Assembly: GCA_946544685.1 (NCBI GenBank)
Contig: CAMNML010000004.1
Coordinates: forward strand, 1-64,000
Reading direction: 5' to 3'
DNA: 64,000 nucleotides
Origin: an uncultured Caryophanales bacterium
Lineage (GTDB): Bacteria; Bacillota_I; Bacilli_A; RF39; UBA660
Shown here piece by piece: positions 54,140 to 62,422 of this stretch. The stretch's first letter is position 1, and each line of letters starts with the position of its first letter. Under the pieces are notes generated by a model. The model had not been told where the DNA came from. It saw only the letters and a program-made list of their open reading frames with translations, and did no database searches. The translations under genes and the position numbers were made by a program.

Positions 54140-55159
54140 TTATCTCTTCTTTCTTATGTTTAAGAGTACTCCCCCTACTATTACTCCTAAATAGTAAGTT
54201 GTCGTTCTCCATAGTAACATTATTAGTGTTAGTGTAGGATCTATTATGAATACTCCAAAGAATTGCGTAAATGCGTATTCTAGACCTCCTGTTGCTCCAG
54301 GTATTGGTACAAATGATCCTATTAGCATTACGTATGCTGATGCTATTATTGAGTAATATATATTTATACTTTTATAGTCACCTAATCCGAATATTAGTAT
54401 TGCTGGTATTGAGTAAAATAATAAAAGTGATATAAAATTAAAGAATATTGTTTTTATAAATGTTATTTTGTCTTTTAATAGAAGTATTGTTCCATCGTGG
54501 AATTGTTCTATATATTCTTCTGTCTTTTTTATTTTTTCTTCTTTATTTTTTATTATTTTGACTTTTGATAGTATATTTATTCCTAGTTTTAATATAAACC
54601 TATTTAATTTTTTTAAGAATGCTAGACTAAATAAAGCAAGCATTACTATTACATTTATCACAAATCCTAGTAGTATTAGTTTTTTTATTGGCCCTACTGT
54701 TTCAAATAAATTTAGGTATCTATTTGATATTACTGCTATAAAGCCTAATAGTATTAATGATATTTGATATACTATAAAGTTTTGTATTACTATAGTTGTG
54801 CATTCGGTTATTTTTATTCCTTTTTTATTGAATGTATATAATTGATATGGCTGACCGCCTGTTGATGATGGTGTTATTCCATCGAAGAATTGTGTTATAA
54901 ATACTGTTTTTAGTATTTCTTTAAATGTTATTTCACTTTTAAATTTTGATGTAAAACTATGTAATGAGAGTGCTCTTAAGAAGTAGTATCCAAACATAAA
55001 TATTAGTGCTATTGCAACCCAAAATATGTTTAGTTTTTTGAAGCCTTCTATTACTTCATAGAAGTTGTCTTTTAATGATATGTATAGTACTAGTATTGTT
55101 ACTAGTATTAATATTACAATATTTAATTTTTCTTTGATTTTTTTTATTATATTTTTCAT
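54140..55159 (-). CDS. Flippase-like/LPG-synthase-TM family membrane protein
   Basis: 339 aa, about eight transmembrane helices. STGGQPYQLY and PIPGATGGLEYAF are the UPF0104/LPG_synthase_TM signatures. The family includes MprF N-terminal flippase domains. It overlaps pgk by 4 nt and precedes the glycolipid glycosyltransferase, suggesting that it handles that lipid. Confidence 0.88.
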   Translation of the reverse strand: MKNIIKKIKEKLNIVILILVTILVLYISLKDNFYEVIEGFKKLNIFWVAIALIFMFGYYFLRALSLHSFTSKFKSEITFKEILKTVFITQFFDGITPSSTGGQPYQLYTFNKKGIKITECTTIVIQNFIVYQISLILLGFIAVISNRYLNLFETVGPIKKLILLGFVINVIVMLALFSLAFLKKLNRFILKLGINILSKVKIIKNKEEKIKKTEEYIEQFHDGTILLLKDKITFIKTIFFNFISLLLFYSIPAILIFGLGDYKSINIYYSIIASAYVMLIGSFVPIPGATGGLEYAFTQFFGVFIIDPTLTLIMLLWRTTTYYLGVIVGGVLLNIRKKR

Positions 55160-56337
55160 ATATCTTCTATTATATCAATTCCAGGTAATACTTTTCCTTC
55201 TAGCATTTCGAGTGATGCTCCTCCTCCTGTTGATATATGTGTAAATGCATCTTTATATCCTAGATTGATTACAGCGCTTGCTGTATCTCCTCCACCTATT
55301 ATTGTCATATCTTTGTCTTTTATTATTTCACACAATTCTTTTGTTCCATTTGAATAGTCTTCAATTTCAAATTTTCCTACTGGGCCATTCCATATTATTG
55401 TATTGCTTTCATCTAGTATTGTTTTAAATAGTTTTATAGTTTGGTGTCCTATGTCTAGTCCAATATCATTTTCTTTTATATCACTTATAAAGCATTCTTT
55501 TTTGTTTTCTGACACATCTAAATTTGTTGATGTTACTACATCTATTGGTAGTATTATTTTGTCCTTGTATTGTTCTAACATTTTTTTACAGAATTCTATA
55601 TTTTCTTCATCTAATAGTGATGCTCCTATATTTAATCCTTCTGCTTTTATAAATGTAAATGCCATTGCTCCACCTATTATTATATTATCAGCTATTTTAA
55701 CTAAGTTTTCTATTACTCCAATTTTATCTGATACTTTTGATCCACCTAGTATTACTGTAAATGGTCTTTTAGGATTTTTTATAGCGTCTCCTATTATTTT
55801 TATTTCTTTTTCTACTAAGAATCCTACACCATTTGGTAAGTTTTTAGCAATTCCAACGTTTGATGCATGTGCTCTATGGCATGTTCCAAATGCATCGTTT
55901 ATGAAAATATCTCCTAGTGATGCCCAGTATTTACCTAATTCTTCATCATTTCCACTTTCTAGTTTTCCATTTAGGTCTTCAAATCTCGTGTTTTCTACTA
56001 GAATTATATCTTTGTTTTTCATATTATTTATTTCGTCTTCTAGTAATTTCCCTCTTGTTTCAGTCACAAATATGATTTCTTTATCTAGTAATTCACTTAG
56101 TCTTAAAGCAACTGGTTCTAATGTATTTTTTTCTTTATCAGATTCTTCTTTTACTCTTCCTAAATGTGATAATAGTATTATTTTAGCATTATGATCTAAT
56201 GCATAGTTTATTGTTTCTAAGCTTTGTTTTATTCTATTGTCGTCTTGTATTTCACCATCTTTAATAGGTACATTAAAGTCAACTCTTATTATTACTTTTT
56301 TTCCTTCTAAATTATAGTCTTTTATTGTCTTTTTCAT
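55156..56337 (-). CDS. pgk: Phosphoglycerate kinase
   Basis: 393 aa glycolytic enzyme. KVIIRVDFNVPIKDG, LLSHLGRVKEESD and nucleotide site IIGGGDTASAV are intact. The ATG at 56337 follows GGTGAA. Its coupling to lipid glycosylation genes rather than gap/tpi is unusual. Confidence 0.98.
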   Translation of the reverse strand: MKKTIKDYNLEGKKVIIRVDFNVPIKDGEIQDDNRIKQSLETINYALDHNAKIILLSHLGRVKEESDKEKNTLEPVALRLSELLDKEIIFVTETRGKLLEDEINNMKNKDIILVENTRFEDLNGKLESGNDEELGKYWASLGDIFINDAFGTCHRAHASNVGIAKNLPNGVGFLVEKEIKIIGDAIKNPKRPFTVILGGSKVSDKIGVIENLVKIADNIIIGGAMAFTFIKAEGLNIGASLLDEENIEFCKKMLEQYKDKIILPIDVVTSTNLDVSENKKECFISDIKENDIGLDIGHQTIKLFKTILDESNTIIWNGPVGKFEIEDYSNGTKELCEIIKDKDMTIIGGGDTASAVINLGYKDAFTHISTGGGASLEMLEGKVLPGIDIIEDI

Positions 56338-56372
56338 TACATTCACCATTTATTATTTTACTATTTTTATAA

Positions 56373-56401
56373 TTAAAAAACAAGTATTTTGAATAATACT
56401 T
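56373..56401 (-). terminator. terminator-like hairpin upstream of pgk
   Basis: AAGTATT/AATACTT then GTTTTTT on the minus strand. The 130 bp between it and the next terminator (56531) hold only overlapping short frames without ribosome-binding sites, so I call no gene there. Confidence 0.55.
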
Positions 56402-56530
56402 AATGTTCTATATTTTTGAGTATATGTGTTATTACGCATATAGTATTTTTTATAAAAAAATGGAAGGTAATTAGATTCATAACTGTATTTATTTTAGGTA
56501 TTATTTTTTTTATTAAAATTAGAAAAAATA

Positions 56531-56566
56531 AGTAAAAACAGAAAGATTTTTCTTTCTGTTTTTATA
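56531..56566. terminator. bidirectional terminator
   Basis: 13-bp stem AAAAACAGAAAGA/TCTTTCTGTTTTT, usable on both strands. It ends the pseudopilin gene. Confidence 0.9.
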
Positions 56567-56921
56567 TTCCTATTTCATTTCCACTATAGTAGTATTTTAG
56601 TGTTCCATCACTTTGTTTTGTAACTGTTACTAATGTTGAGGTATCTAAATTATCATAGTTTCCTTTCATTAGATTAGCGTCATATAATTCTTGTATTTTT
56701 ATTTGAACAGTTCCATTTGTATTATTTAGTTCTGGAAATTTATCTCTATTTAATTCAACATATGCTTCTGTACTTATTTTTAAATTATTTGTAAAGTTGT
56801 TGTTTTTATTTTCTTTGGTTTTTTTTAATGATTTGTTTAAGTTTGGAAATGTTAATAATAGTAATATAGCTAAAACTGTTATTATTCCTAACATTTCTAT
56901 AAGTGTAAATCCTTTTTTCAT
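56562..56921 (-). CDS. Type IV pilin-like (pseudopilin) protein
   Basis: 119 aa. Class III signal MKKGFTLIEMLGIITVLAIL with the Gly-Phe cleavage site and conserved Glu5. A short C-terminal soluble domain follows. The ATG at 56921 follows AGGTGAT. No prepilin peptidase or assembly ATPase is adjacent, so it is an orphan, perhaps of a com-type pseudopilus elsewhere. Confidence 0.85.
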   Translation of the reverse strand: MKKGFTLIEMLGIITVLAILLLLTFPNLNKSLKKTKENKNNNFTNNLKISTEAYVELNRDKFPELNNTNGTVQIKIQELYDANLMKGNYDNLDTSTLVTVTKQSDGTLKYYYSGNEIGI

Positions 56922-57032
56922 ATTATCACCTATTATAAGTATATAATTAATATTTATTTTTTTCAAGTCATTAGTTCACATATTTTTTATAGACGCATAT
57001 AATTAATTAGAACAATAAAGGAGTGTGTTCGA

Positions 57033-57293
57033 ATGAAGAAAGATAGAAATTGTGGTATGAGTATGCCTATGTATCCTTACCCTATGCCTAATATGATGCC
57101 TGGTGTTCCACAAATGGGTGGTATGCCTTATATGGATAATAATTATAACTATCCTCAAAACAATTATTCTTCTAATGATTTGTCTAGTTTAAAGAGTCAA
57201 ATTAGTTCTCTTGAAAGAAGAGTTAGTAATCTTGAAAGTTTAGTTGGTGGCAATAATACTACTTATAACACTACTAATTATCAAATGTTATAA
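57033..57293 (+). CDS. Met/Pro/Asn/Tyr-rich coat-like protein
   Basis: 86 aa. The N-terminal half is low-complexity (MSMPMYPYPMPNMMPG, then NNYNYPQNNYSSN); the C-terminal half is a heptad coiled coil (LSSLKSQISSLERRVSNLES) followed by an Asn/Thr tail. Such composition is typical of spore coat or exosporium proteins. Upstream, AC-N16-CATATAAT (56978-57003) is close to a sigma-K promoter. It lies next to sspI. Not a recognised family. Confidence 0.65.
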   Translation: MKKDRNCGMSMPMYPYPMPNMMPGVPQMGGMPYMDNNYNYPQNNYSSNDLSSLKSQISSLERRVSNLESLVGGNNTTYNTTNYQML

Positions 57294-57314
57294 ATCCCTT
57301 TGTGGATTTTTTTT
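57292..57314 (+). terminator. terminator of the coat-like gene
   Basis: AAATCC/GGATTT stem then a T run. Confidence 0.85.
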
Positions 57315-57343
57315 GTATATTTTTTTTATTTCTTTTCATTATA
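57314..57343 (+). promoter_or_regulatory. sigma-G-like promoter of sspI
   Basis: TGTATA, 17 bp, CATTATA: the forespore consensus (TGNATA, CATNNTA) at proper spacing. Confidence 0.5.
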
Positions 57344-57361
57344 TAATAGAAAGGAGATTTT

Positions 57362-57571
57362 ATGGATATTAATATAAGAGAAAGTATTAAAGATAATTTT
57401 AAGGATGCTTCTATTGATGAGATTAAAGCTTCTATTGAGTCATCTATTACTGAGGGTGATGAGGTTACATTACCTGGTGTTGGTGTATTTTTTGAATTAT
57501 TGTGGAATAGTTCAAATGATGATGAGAAGGATTTCATTTTAAAAAAGTTAGAGAGTACATTAAAAGCATAG
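57362..57571 (+). CDS. sspI: Small acid-soluble spore protein SspI
   Basis: 69 aa: MDINIRESIKDNFKDAS, IEASIxxAI-like helix, then TLPGVGVFFELLWNSSNDDEK, the SspI signature (LPGLGVLFEVxW). A minor SASP of the spore core, made in the forespore. Shine-Dalgarno AAAGGAG. Confidence 0.93.
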   Translation: MDINIRESIKDNFKDASIDEIKASIESSITEGDEVTLPGVGVFFELLWNSSNDDEKDFILKKLESTLKA

Positions 57572-57593
57572 ATTTTTCTATGCTTATTTTTGT
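57564..57593 (+). terminator. sspI terminator
   Basis: AAGCATAGA/TCTATGCTT stem, overlapping the stop codon, then ATTTTTG. Confidence 0.85.
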
Positions 57594-58240
57594 CTTCTAT
57601 GTTCATCTGGTTTATCACATATTTTTGAAAGTTCATCGATTTGTTGTACAACGGTTTTGTATAGAAGTTTTTTATCTCTATATTGTTCTACTGTTGGATC
57701 TATTTCCCCCAATGATGTATCTAGTAATCTTATATCTAACATTTTAATATATTGACCTCCTAATGGCTTTTCTGCTTGAACACACATTGCGTAATCTGTT
57801 TTATATATTACTGTTGGATTTACCAAAATGGGATCATTGCCAAATATTTTTATTTTTTTTCCTACAAACTCTGCATCATTTAGAAAGTCTATCAGTCTCA
57901 TATATTCTGACATTTTTTTACTTTCTATGCTGAATGAATGTGTTATTTCTTTTTCCAACATTCTTTCGAACATTATCATTGTTACATTTTCTCCATCTGT
58001 TTCAAGAACATGGAAATCTTCTATATAACTATAATCAAGTTCTCCTTTTTTCTTAAAAATTTCTTTCATAGAATTCAATGTTTTCTTAATTTCTTGTGTT
58101 CCTTGATTCGCGCCTCTGTGAGCCTCTTCAAAATCTATATCATATATTTCAGTTTCTACCTCTTGTTGTTGTTCTTCAGTTGGATTAAATATTGATGGTT
58201 TTATTTTTATATAAATATCACCATTTATTAATGATGTCAT
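57584..58240 (-). CDS. Unknown soluble protein
   Basis: 218 aa, mixed alpha/beta, no signal peptide and no membrane segment. A central acidic stretch (EVETEIYDIDFEEAHRG) is followed by ETDGENVTMIMFERMLEKEITHSF and a charged C-terminus. No family recognised. It is convergent with sspI and shares its terminator region. Confidence 0.7.
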   Translation of the reverse strand: MTSLINGDIYIKIKPSIFNPTEEQQQEVETEIYDIDFEEAHRGANQGTQEIKKTLNSMKEIFKKKGELDYSYIEDFHVLETDGENVTMIMFERMLEKEITHSFSIESKKMSEYMRLIDFLNDAEFVGKKIKIFGNDPILVNPTVIYKTDYAMCVQAEKPLGGQYIKMLDIRLLDTSLGEIDPTVEQYRDKKLLYKTVVQQIDELSKICDKPDEHRRQK

Positions 58241-58334
58241 TTTCTTACCTCCTATTTTTTAATAGTATACCATAAAAGAATATAATAAGTCTATCATTTG
58301 AATATTTTTTTGTGGATTTTGTATCACATAGTAA

Positions 58335-58373
58335 AAGACTGTTACATCATTTTGCAACAATCTTTTTTAATAT
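58335..58373 (-). terminator. yutD terminator
   Basis: AAGATTGTT/AACAGTCTT stem (one G-U) with a T tail, over the stop codon. Confidence 0.7.
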
Positions 58374-58631
58374 AAAGTATCTACAATCATATGCACAATG
58401 ATTTTTTATATAATCGTCTATTGTGTCTTTATCATTTAACTTTTTATAGTTTTTATTTTCTTTGTTGTTGAATCCTTTTAGTCTAAGTTTTCCGTATGCC
58501 CAGTCTCCTAGTATATAGTCATATTCTATAAAGAAGTCTGTTAATTTTTCTTTTACTTCTTCATTATCAAATCCTGCTTTATAGTCTTTTACTAATTCAT
58601 ATTCTATATCATTGTATGTATATTTTTTCAT
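58347..58631 (-). CDS. yutD: YutD-family protein (DUF1027)
   Basis: 94 aa. YDYILGDWAYGKLRLKGF and CAYDCRYFILKK are the DUF1027 hallmarks. Function unknown; conserved in Bacilli. It follows the DUF4015 gene by 3 bp. Confidence 0.88.
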   Translation of the reverse strand: MKKYTYNDIEYELVKDYKAGFDNEEVKEKLTDFFIEYDYILGDWAYGKLRLKGFNNKENKNYKKLNDKDTIDDYIKNHCAYDCRYFILKKIVAK

Positions 58632-58634
58632 ATT

Positions 58635-60269
58635 CTACTCCTTGTATTCTTTATTAAGCGCTTCACTTACTTCTTTATATTTTACCACACTTGAATTTGA
58701 ATTCCAAGTTATAAATCCATTTTTTAGGTTTGTATCATAGAGTGCCTTTATTTGATCGCTTATTTTACTATTATCATATGTTATGTATGGTTCATGTATT
58801 GTATCGTATGTTTGAATCCAGGTTCTAATTATTGCGGGTGTTGTTGTTTCTTTTTGTCTATCTTGTACATATCCTGCCCATTCTGTTAATAGTCTATATG
58901 GAACTGTCCATACTGGTTCTTTTATTCCATATTCATTTCTTGAGAAGTGATCTGGATATGGCATTGGACTTACTACATCTGCTATGTTTGAAATTGCTGG
59001 TAAGTATTGTCCATATCCTGTTACATATTGATGTGCTGATTCTGCAAATACGTCTATTGATACATATACATTTAGTTTATGTAGTTCATCGCATGCGTAC
59101 ATTACAAATCCTTGTATGGCTTGTGCTTTTGTTTCATTGTATTTATTTTTAAAGTCTAGGTATGGTTCTATATTACTTGTCCTATCTGGGAATCTTACAT
59201 AGTCAAATTGTATTTCATTGAATCCCATAACACTCACTGCTTCTTTTGCTAGTTCTACATTAAAGTACCAAACGTTTCTGCTATATGCGCTTGGCCATAG
59301 CGAATTATTATGATTAAATGGTTCATTTGTTCTTATATCGTATATTGTGTCTTCTTTATTGTCTATTGCGTAATAATCATCTTTAAATGTTGTTATTCTT
59401 CCTATTACATAGAAGTTATTGTCTTTTATTTTTTTTATTTGATTTTTATATTCTTCTATGGTTAAGTTTGCATTATTATAGTTTGTTGGTGATAGTTCTT
59501 TCATTACGTTTGATTTATATGCAGGGGAAGCATTATCTTTTATGTCTACTACGAATGCATTTATTTTTGTTTGTTTTGCAAGTTCTATATATTCGTCTAT
59601 ATTTTTTATTGCTTCTCTATTTATATATAAACTTTTTACTTCTTCTGGCATTTTATTTTCTTCAAATGTTGGTTTTATGTATGGATAGTAGTCTAGAGTT
59701 TCTGCATCTCCACCACCAAAGACATTTGTTCTTTTTTTATGTTTTTCATAATATCCATTATCATAGTATTTATTTGCTTCTTTTTCATCTTGTTCTAGAT
59801 ATTTTGCGTAAACATATCCATCTTTTGTTTTATACATATTTACATTTCCATCTTTTAAAAAGTCATATCCTATTATTTCTAGTTTTTCTCCTTTTTTTAG
59901 GTGCGATATAATTTTTCCATCTTCATTATTTTCATATAATACACATGGAGTTCTTACATATATTTCTTTTTCTAATACAATTTGTTCATTTATGTTTTCT
60001 TCTTTTACTAAGTATTCTTTGTTTTCGTATTGTATTTTTATATATTTTTGATTTTCATTTTCTATATTATCTTTTATTATTACTTTTGTTCCTCTTGGTA
60101 GTTCTTCTTTTTTATTAAAGTTTTCATCATATAGTTCAATTTGTGAATTTGTTCCCGCTAAATAGTTTTCTTGTATTTTTGTTTTATTATTAAGTTTAAT
60201 TAAAAAAAATATTCCTAGTATTATAGTGCCTGTTAGAATCAATGGAAGAGTTTTAATTCTTCTTTTCAT
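58635..60269 (-). CDS. DUF4015 putative glycoside hydrolase with SH3-like region
   Basis: 544 aa. Transmembrane anchor (~10-25), then SH3b-like repeats (ELYDENFNKKEELPRGTKVI; VRTPCVLYENNEDGKI), then a TIM-barrel (~200-544) with NREAIKNIDEYIELAKQTKI, FVVDIKDN, NEIQFDYVRFPD and MPYPDHFS, which mark DUF4015. Extracellular polysaccharide-active enzyme, exact substrate unknown. Confidence 0.85.
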   Translation of the reverse strand: MKRRIKTLPLILTGTIILGIFFLIKLNNKTKIQENYLAGTNSQIELYDENFNKKEELPRGTKVIIKDNIENENQKYIKIQYENKEYLVKEENINEQIVLEKEIYVRTPCVLYENNEDGKIISHLKKGEKLEIIGYDFLKDGNVNMYKTKDGYVYAKYLEQDEKEANKYYDNGYYEKHKKRTNVFGGGDAETLDYYPYIKPTFEENKMPEEVKSLYINREAIKNIDEYIELAKQTKINAFVVDIKDNASPAYKSNVMKELSPTNYNNANLTIEEYKNQIKKIKDNNFYVIGRITTFKDDYYAIDNKEDTIYDIRTNEPFNHNNSLWPSAYSRNVWYFNVELAKEAVSVMGFNEIQFDYVRFPDRTSNIEPYLDFKNKYNETKAQAIQGFVMYACDELHKLNVYVSIDVFAESAHQYVTGYGQYLPAISNIADVVSPMPYPDHFSRNEYGIKEPVWTVPYRLLTEWAGYVQDRQKETTTPAIIRTWIQTYDTIHEPYITYDNSKISDQIKALYDTNLKNGFITWNSNSSVVKYKEVSEALNKEYKE

Positions 60270-60307
60270 AGTACACCTCTATTTTTAGTATACCATAATT
60301 ATGATTT

Positions 60308-60991
60308 TTATTCTATTGGGATTGAAAATGTTTCATTTTTGTTTATTCCATTTGAATAATAGTTTGGTACTGTTCCTTGTATTAGTTTTATTGCGATAGG
60401 TGTATTTGAGATTACTTCTATTTCTTTTGTTGTTATCGGTAATATTACTTTTTCTTTTATTTTTATTTGTAAATTTACTTCTATAAGTGCGCTATTGATG
60501 CCATAGTTTGTAACTTTTGTTTTTGTTTCCATCTGCATATCTCCTATTATTTTTAGTTTTACTGGTATTTTAGGTCCTCTATTGTTTAGTAAAAAGTTGT
60601 TATATATTTGTCCTAGCGGTATTTGTAATACTACTCCTTTTTTATTTTCATTATATTCATTAATATTTCCTAGTTCTAATTGTTTTAAATTTTCTTCTAT
60701 ATTTATCGTTGCTTCTCTTATTAGATTATTTATTTTTACTGTATCTAGATCTACTGTTAATATTTCATTGTTGTTGTTTTTATTTATTATGAATATATCA
60801 TTTATATTCATTTTTTCTATTGCTTCTTTTGTTATTGATTTTGTTATTATTAAGTTTGATATTTTTTTTATTTCTAGTTCTGCATAGTTTATTAATTTAG
60901 GACTTATTTTTTTATTAATATATGCTAGTATTATATTTATTGGTATTATTATTAATATTAGTATAAAAATTATTTTTATTAATTTTTTCAT
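60308..60991 (-). CDS. yunB: Sporulation protein YunB
   Basis: 227 aa. One N-terminal transmembrane helix, then AELEIKKISNLIITKSI, VLQIPLGQIYNNFLLNNRGPKIPVKL and TNYGINSALIEVNLQI, the YunB pattern. In Bacillus it is a sigma-E-controlled gene needed for normal spores. It precedes DUF4015 by 38 bp. Confidence 0.88.
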   Translation of the reverse strand: MKKLIKIIFILILIIIPINIILAYINKKISPKLINYAELEIKKISNLIITKSITKEAIEKMNINDIFIINKNNNNEILTVDLDTVKINNLIREATINIEENLKQLELGNINEYNENKKGVVLQIPLGQIYNNFLLNNRGPKIPVKLKIIGDMQMETKTKVTNYGINSALIEVNLQIKIKEKVILPITTKEIEVISNTPIAIKLIQGTVPNYYSNGINKNETFSIPIE

Positions 60992-61054
60992 ATTTCACCT
61001 AGTAATTATATGAATATTTCTTTTTTTTTATTTAATACTATTAATGGTGATTTT

Positions 61055-61507
61055 ATGAAATTAAGTGATATTATGAGTAAGCATTTAATTGTTGGTAGCT
61101 CTAGTGATAAGTTAAGTGATATTGCGTCTTTAATGAAAGAAAATGATATTGGATTTGTTCCTATTGCGCGTGATGATAAGATTGTTGGAGTTATTACTGA
61201 TAGAGATATTGTTGTTAAAGTTATTAGTAATCATGATTTTGAATCAGATATTACAAATTATATGACTAAGGATATTGTTGATGTTTCTGTTGATAGTGAT
61301 TTAATTGATGTTTTAAGTGTTATGAAAAAATATAGAGTTAAGCGTGTTTTAGTTACTAAGGGTGATAGAGTTTTAGGTGTCGTTAGTATTAGTGATTTTT
61401 TTAATTGTAATCTTGATGATGAGATTTTATCTTGTATTAAAGAAATATTTGAAGTTGGTCCTAATATACACAAGTATGAGACTCAGATTGATGAGTTTTA
61501 TTTATAG
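61055..61507 (+). CDS. Twin CBS-domain protein
   Basis: 150 aa, two CBS domains: MSKHLIVGSSSDKLSDIASLM... GVITDRDIVVKV and MTKDIVDVSVDSDLIDVL... GVVSISDFF. Such proteins sense adenine nucleotides. The ATG at 61055 follows GGTGAT. Confidence 0.92.
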   Translation: MKLSDIMSKHLIVGSSSDKLSDIASLMKENDIGFVPIARDDKIVGVITDRDIVVKVISNHDFESDITNYMTKDIVDVSVDSDLIDVLSVMKKYRVKRVLVTKGDRVLGVVSISDFFNCNLDDEILSCIKEIFEVGPNIHKYETQIDEFYL

Positions 61508-61509
61508 AA

Positions 61510-61540
61510 AAAACACAACTTTTGTTGTGTTAGTTTTGTT
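61510..61540. terminator. bidirectional terminator
   Basis: AACACAAC/GTTGTGTT stem with T runs on both strands, between the CBS gene and the convergent HD gene. Confidence 0.85.
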
Positions 61541-62012
61541 TTATTAGTTCTCTAATATATTCTTTTTTAGTATACATTTGTGCTGATATTTTTTCTGTAA
61601 ATTCATATGTTCCTACTATTTTATCTACTAGACTTACTATCCAGCTTTCTAAATATACTGGTAAATGTATTCCAAGCGGAAACATGTGACTTACTATTAT
61701 ATTTTGTTCTAATGGACTCAAGTATACTATTTTACTTGAGTTTTTTAATGCTTTTTTTGAATGGGTAAATAACGATGTTATTTTTGTTCTTTTTTTCATA
61801 TCTTTTTCATTCATAAAGAAGTCGTGCAAAAGTCCTGCTCTTGCTGCTGATATATAATTTAGTCTTAATGTTTTACATATTATATATGAATAGTATGATA
61901 CTCTTTTTGAGTGTATTAATCTTGTTGTTCCATGGTGTTTCATATTTTCTATTTTTATAAATTCTTTATTATTTAGTATATCTTTTACTATGATATCATA
62001 TTCACTATACAT
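61530..62012 (-). CDS. HD-domain phosphohydrolase
   Basis: 160 aa. HSKRVSYYSYII (first His), GLLHDFFM (HD pair) and ESWIVSLVDKIVG (last Asp) give the HD metal motif. About the size of small HDIG hydrolases. Substrate unknown. Confidence 0.85.
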   Translation of the reverse strand: MYSEYDIIVKDILNNKEFIKIENMKHHGTTRLIHSKRVSYYSYIICKTLRLNYISAARAGLLHDFFMNEKDMKKRTKITSLFTHSKKALKNSSKIVYLSPLEQNIIVSHMFPLGIHLPVYLESWIVSLVDKIVGTYEFTEKISAQMYTKKEYIRELIKQN

Positions 62013-62075
62013 CTTATCATCCTTACTACTTGTTTATTATATCACATTTTTTTATTTTTTCAAAAAAACAATAGT

Positions 62076-62324
62076 CTATTTTAGTGATTCAAAATATTCT
62101 ATTGCTTCTTTATTTTTTAATAGTTTGCATTTTTTGTAGTTTTCTGGATTTTCTAGTATAGCTTCTTTCATTCCTGCACATGAACCAAATCCACATACTC
62201 CACAGTTATATCCAGGAAGATTTTGTTCTATTTTATCGTCTTCTTTTTTAAAATGATTGTCTGTTAGTACTAACAATGTTCCAAGTATTAGCGCTGTTAT
62301 TGTAAATATTATTATTCCTATCAT
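62076..62324 (-). CDS. Truncated RnfB-like Fe-S protein (mini-RnfB)
   Basis: 82 aa. N-terminal transmembrane helix, then the RnfB 4Fe-4S motif (GYNCGVCGFGSCAGM ... YKKCKLLK). The usual C-terminal ferredoxin domains (RnfB is normally ~190-330 aa) are absent, and no stop-interrupted remnant of them follows. Last gene of the rnf cluster; its ATG overlaps the stop of the 33-aa gene. Confidence 0.8.
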   Translation of the reverse strand: MIGIIIFTITALILGTLLVLTDNHFKKEDDKIEQNLPGYNCGVCGFGSCAGMKEAILENPENYKKCKLLKNKEAIEYFESLK

Positions 62325-62422
62325 TTTTTACACCCCTTACAGTCTTTGCATCCACATTTATTCTTACTATATAGTTTTAGTGTTACTATTATCAATATTA
62401 TTAATAGTATATAACTTATCAT
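62321..62422 (-). CDS. 33-aa Cys-rich membrane peptide in the rnf operon
   Basis: MISYILLIILIIVTLKLYSKNK, then CGCKDCKGCKK: one transmembrane helix and a CxCxxCxxC cluster. The ATG overlaps the rnfA stop (ATGA) and its stop overlaps the rnfB ATG, so it is translationally coupled on both sides. It resembles FeoB-associated Cys-rich peptides in form. It could carry a metal or Fe-S cluster for the Rnf chain. Confidence 0.7.
   Translation of the reverse strand: MISYILLIILIIVTLKLYSKNKCGCKDCKGCKK

Noticed and set aside
56402..56530. Possible small gene between two terminators upstream of pgk
   Set aside because: A 26-codon minus frame and a hydrophobic plus frame exist, but neither has a ribosome-binding site or promoter, so evidence is too weak.
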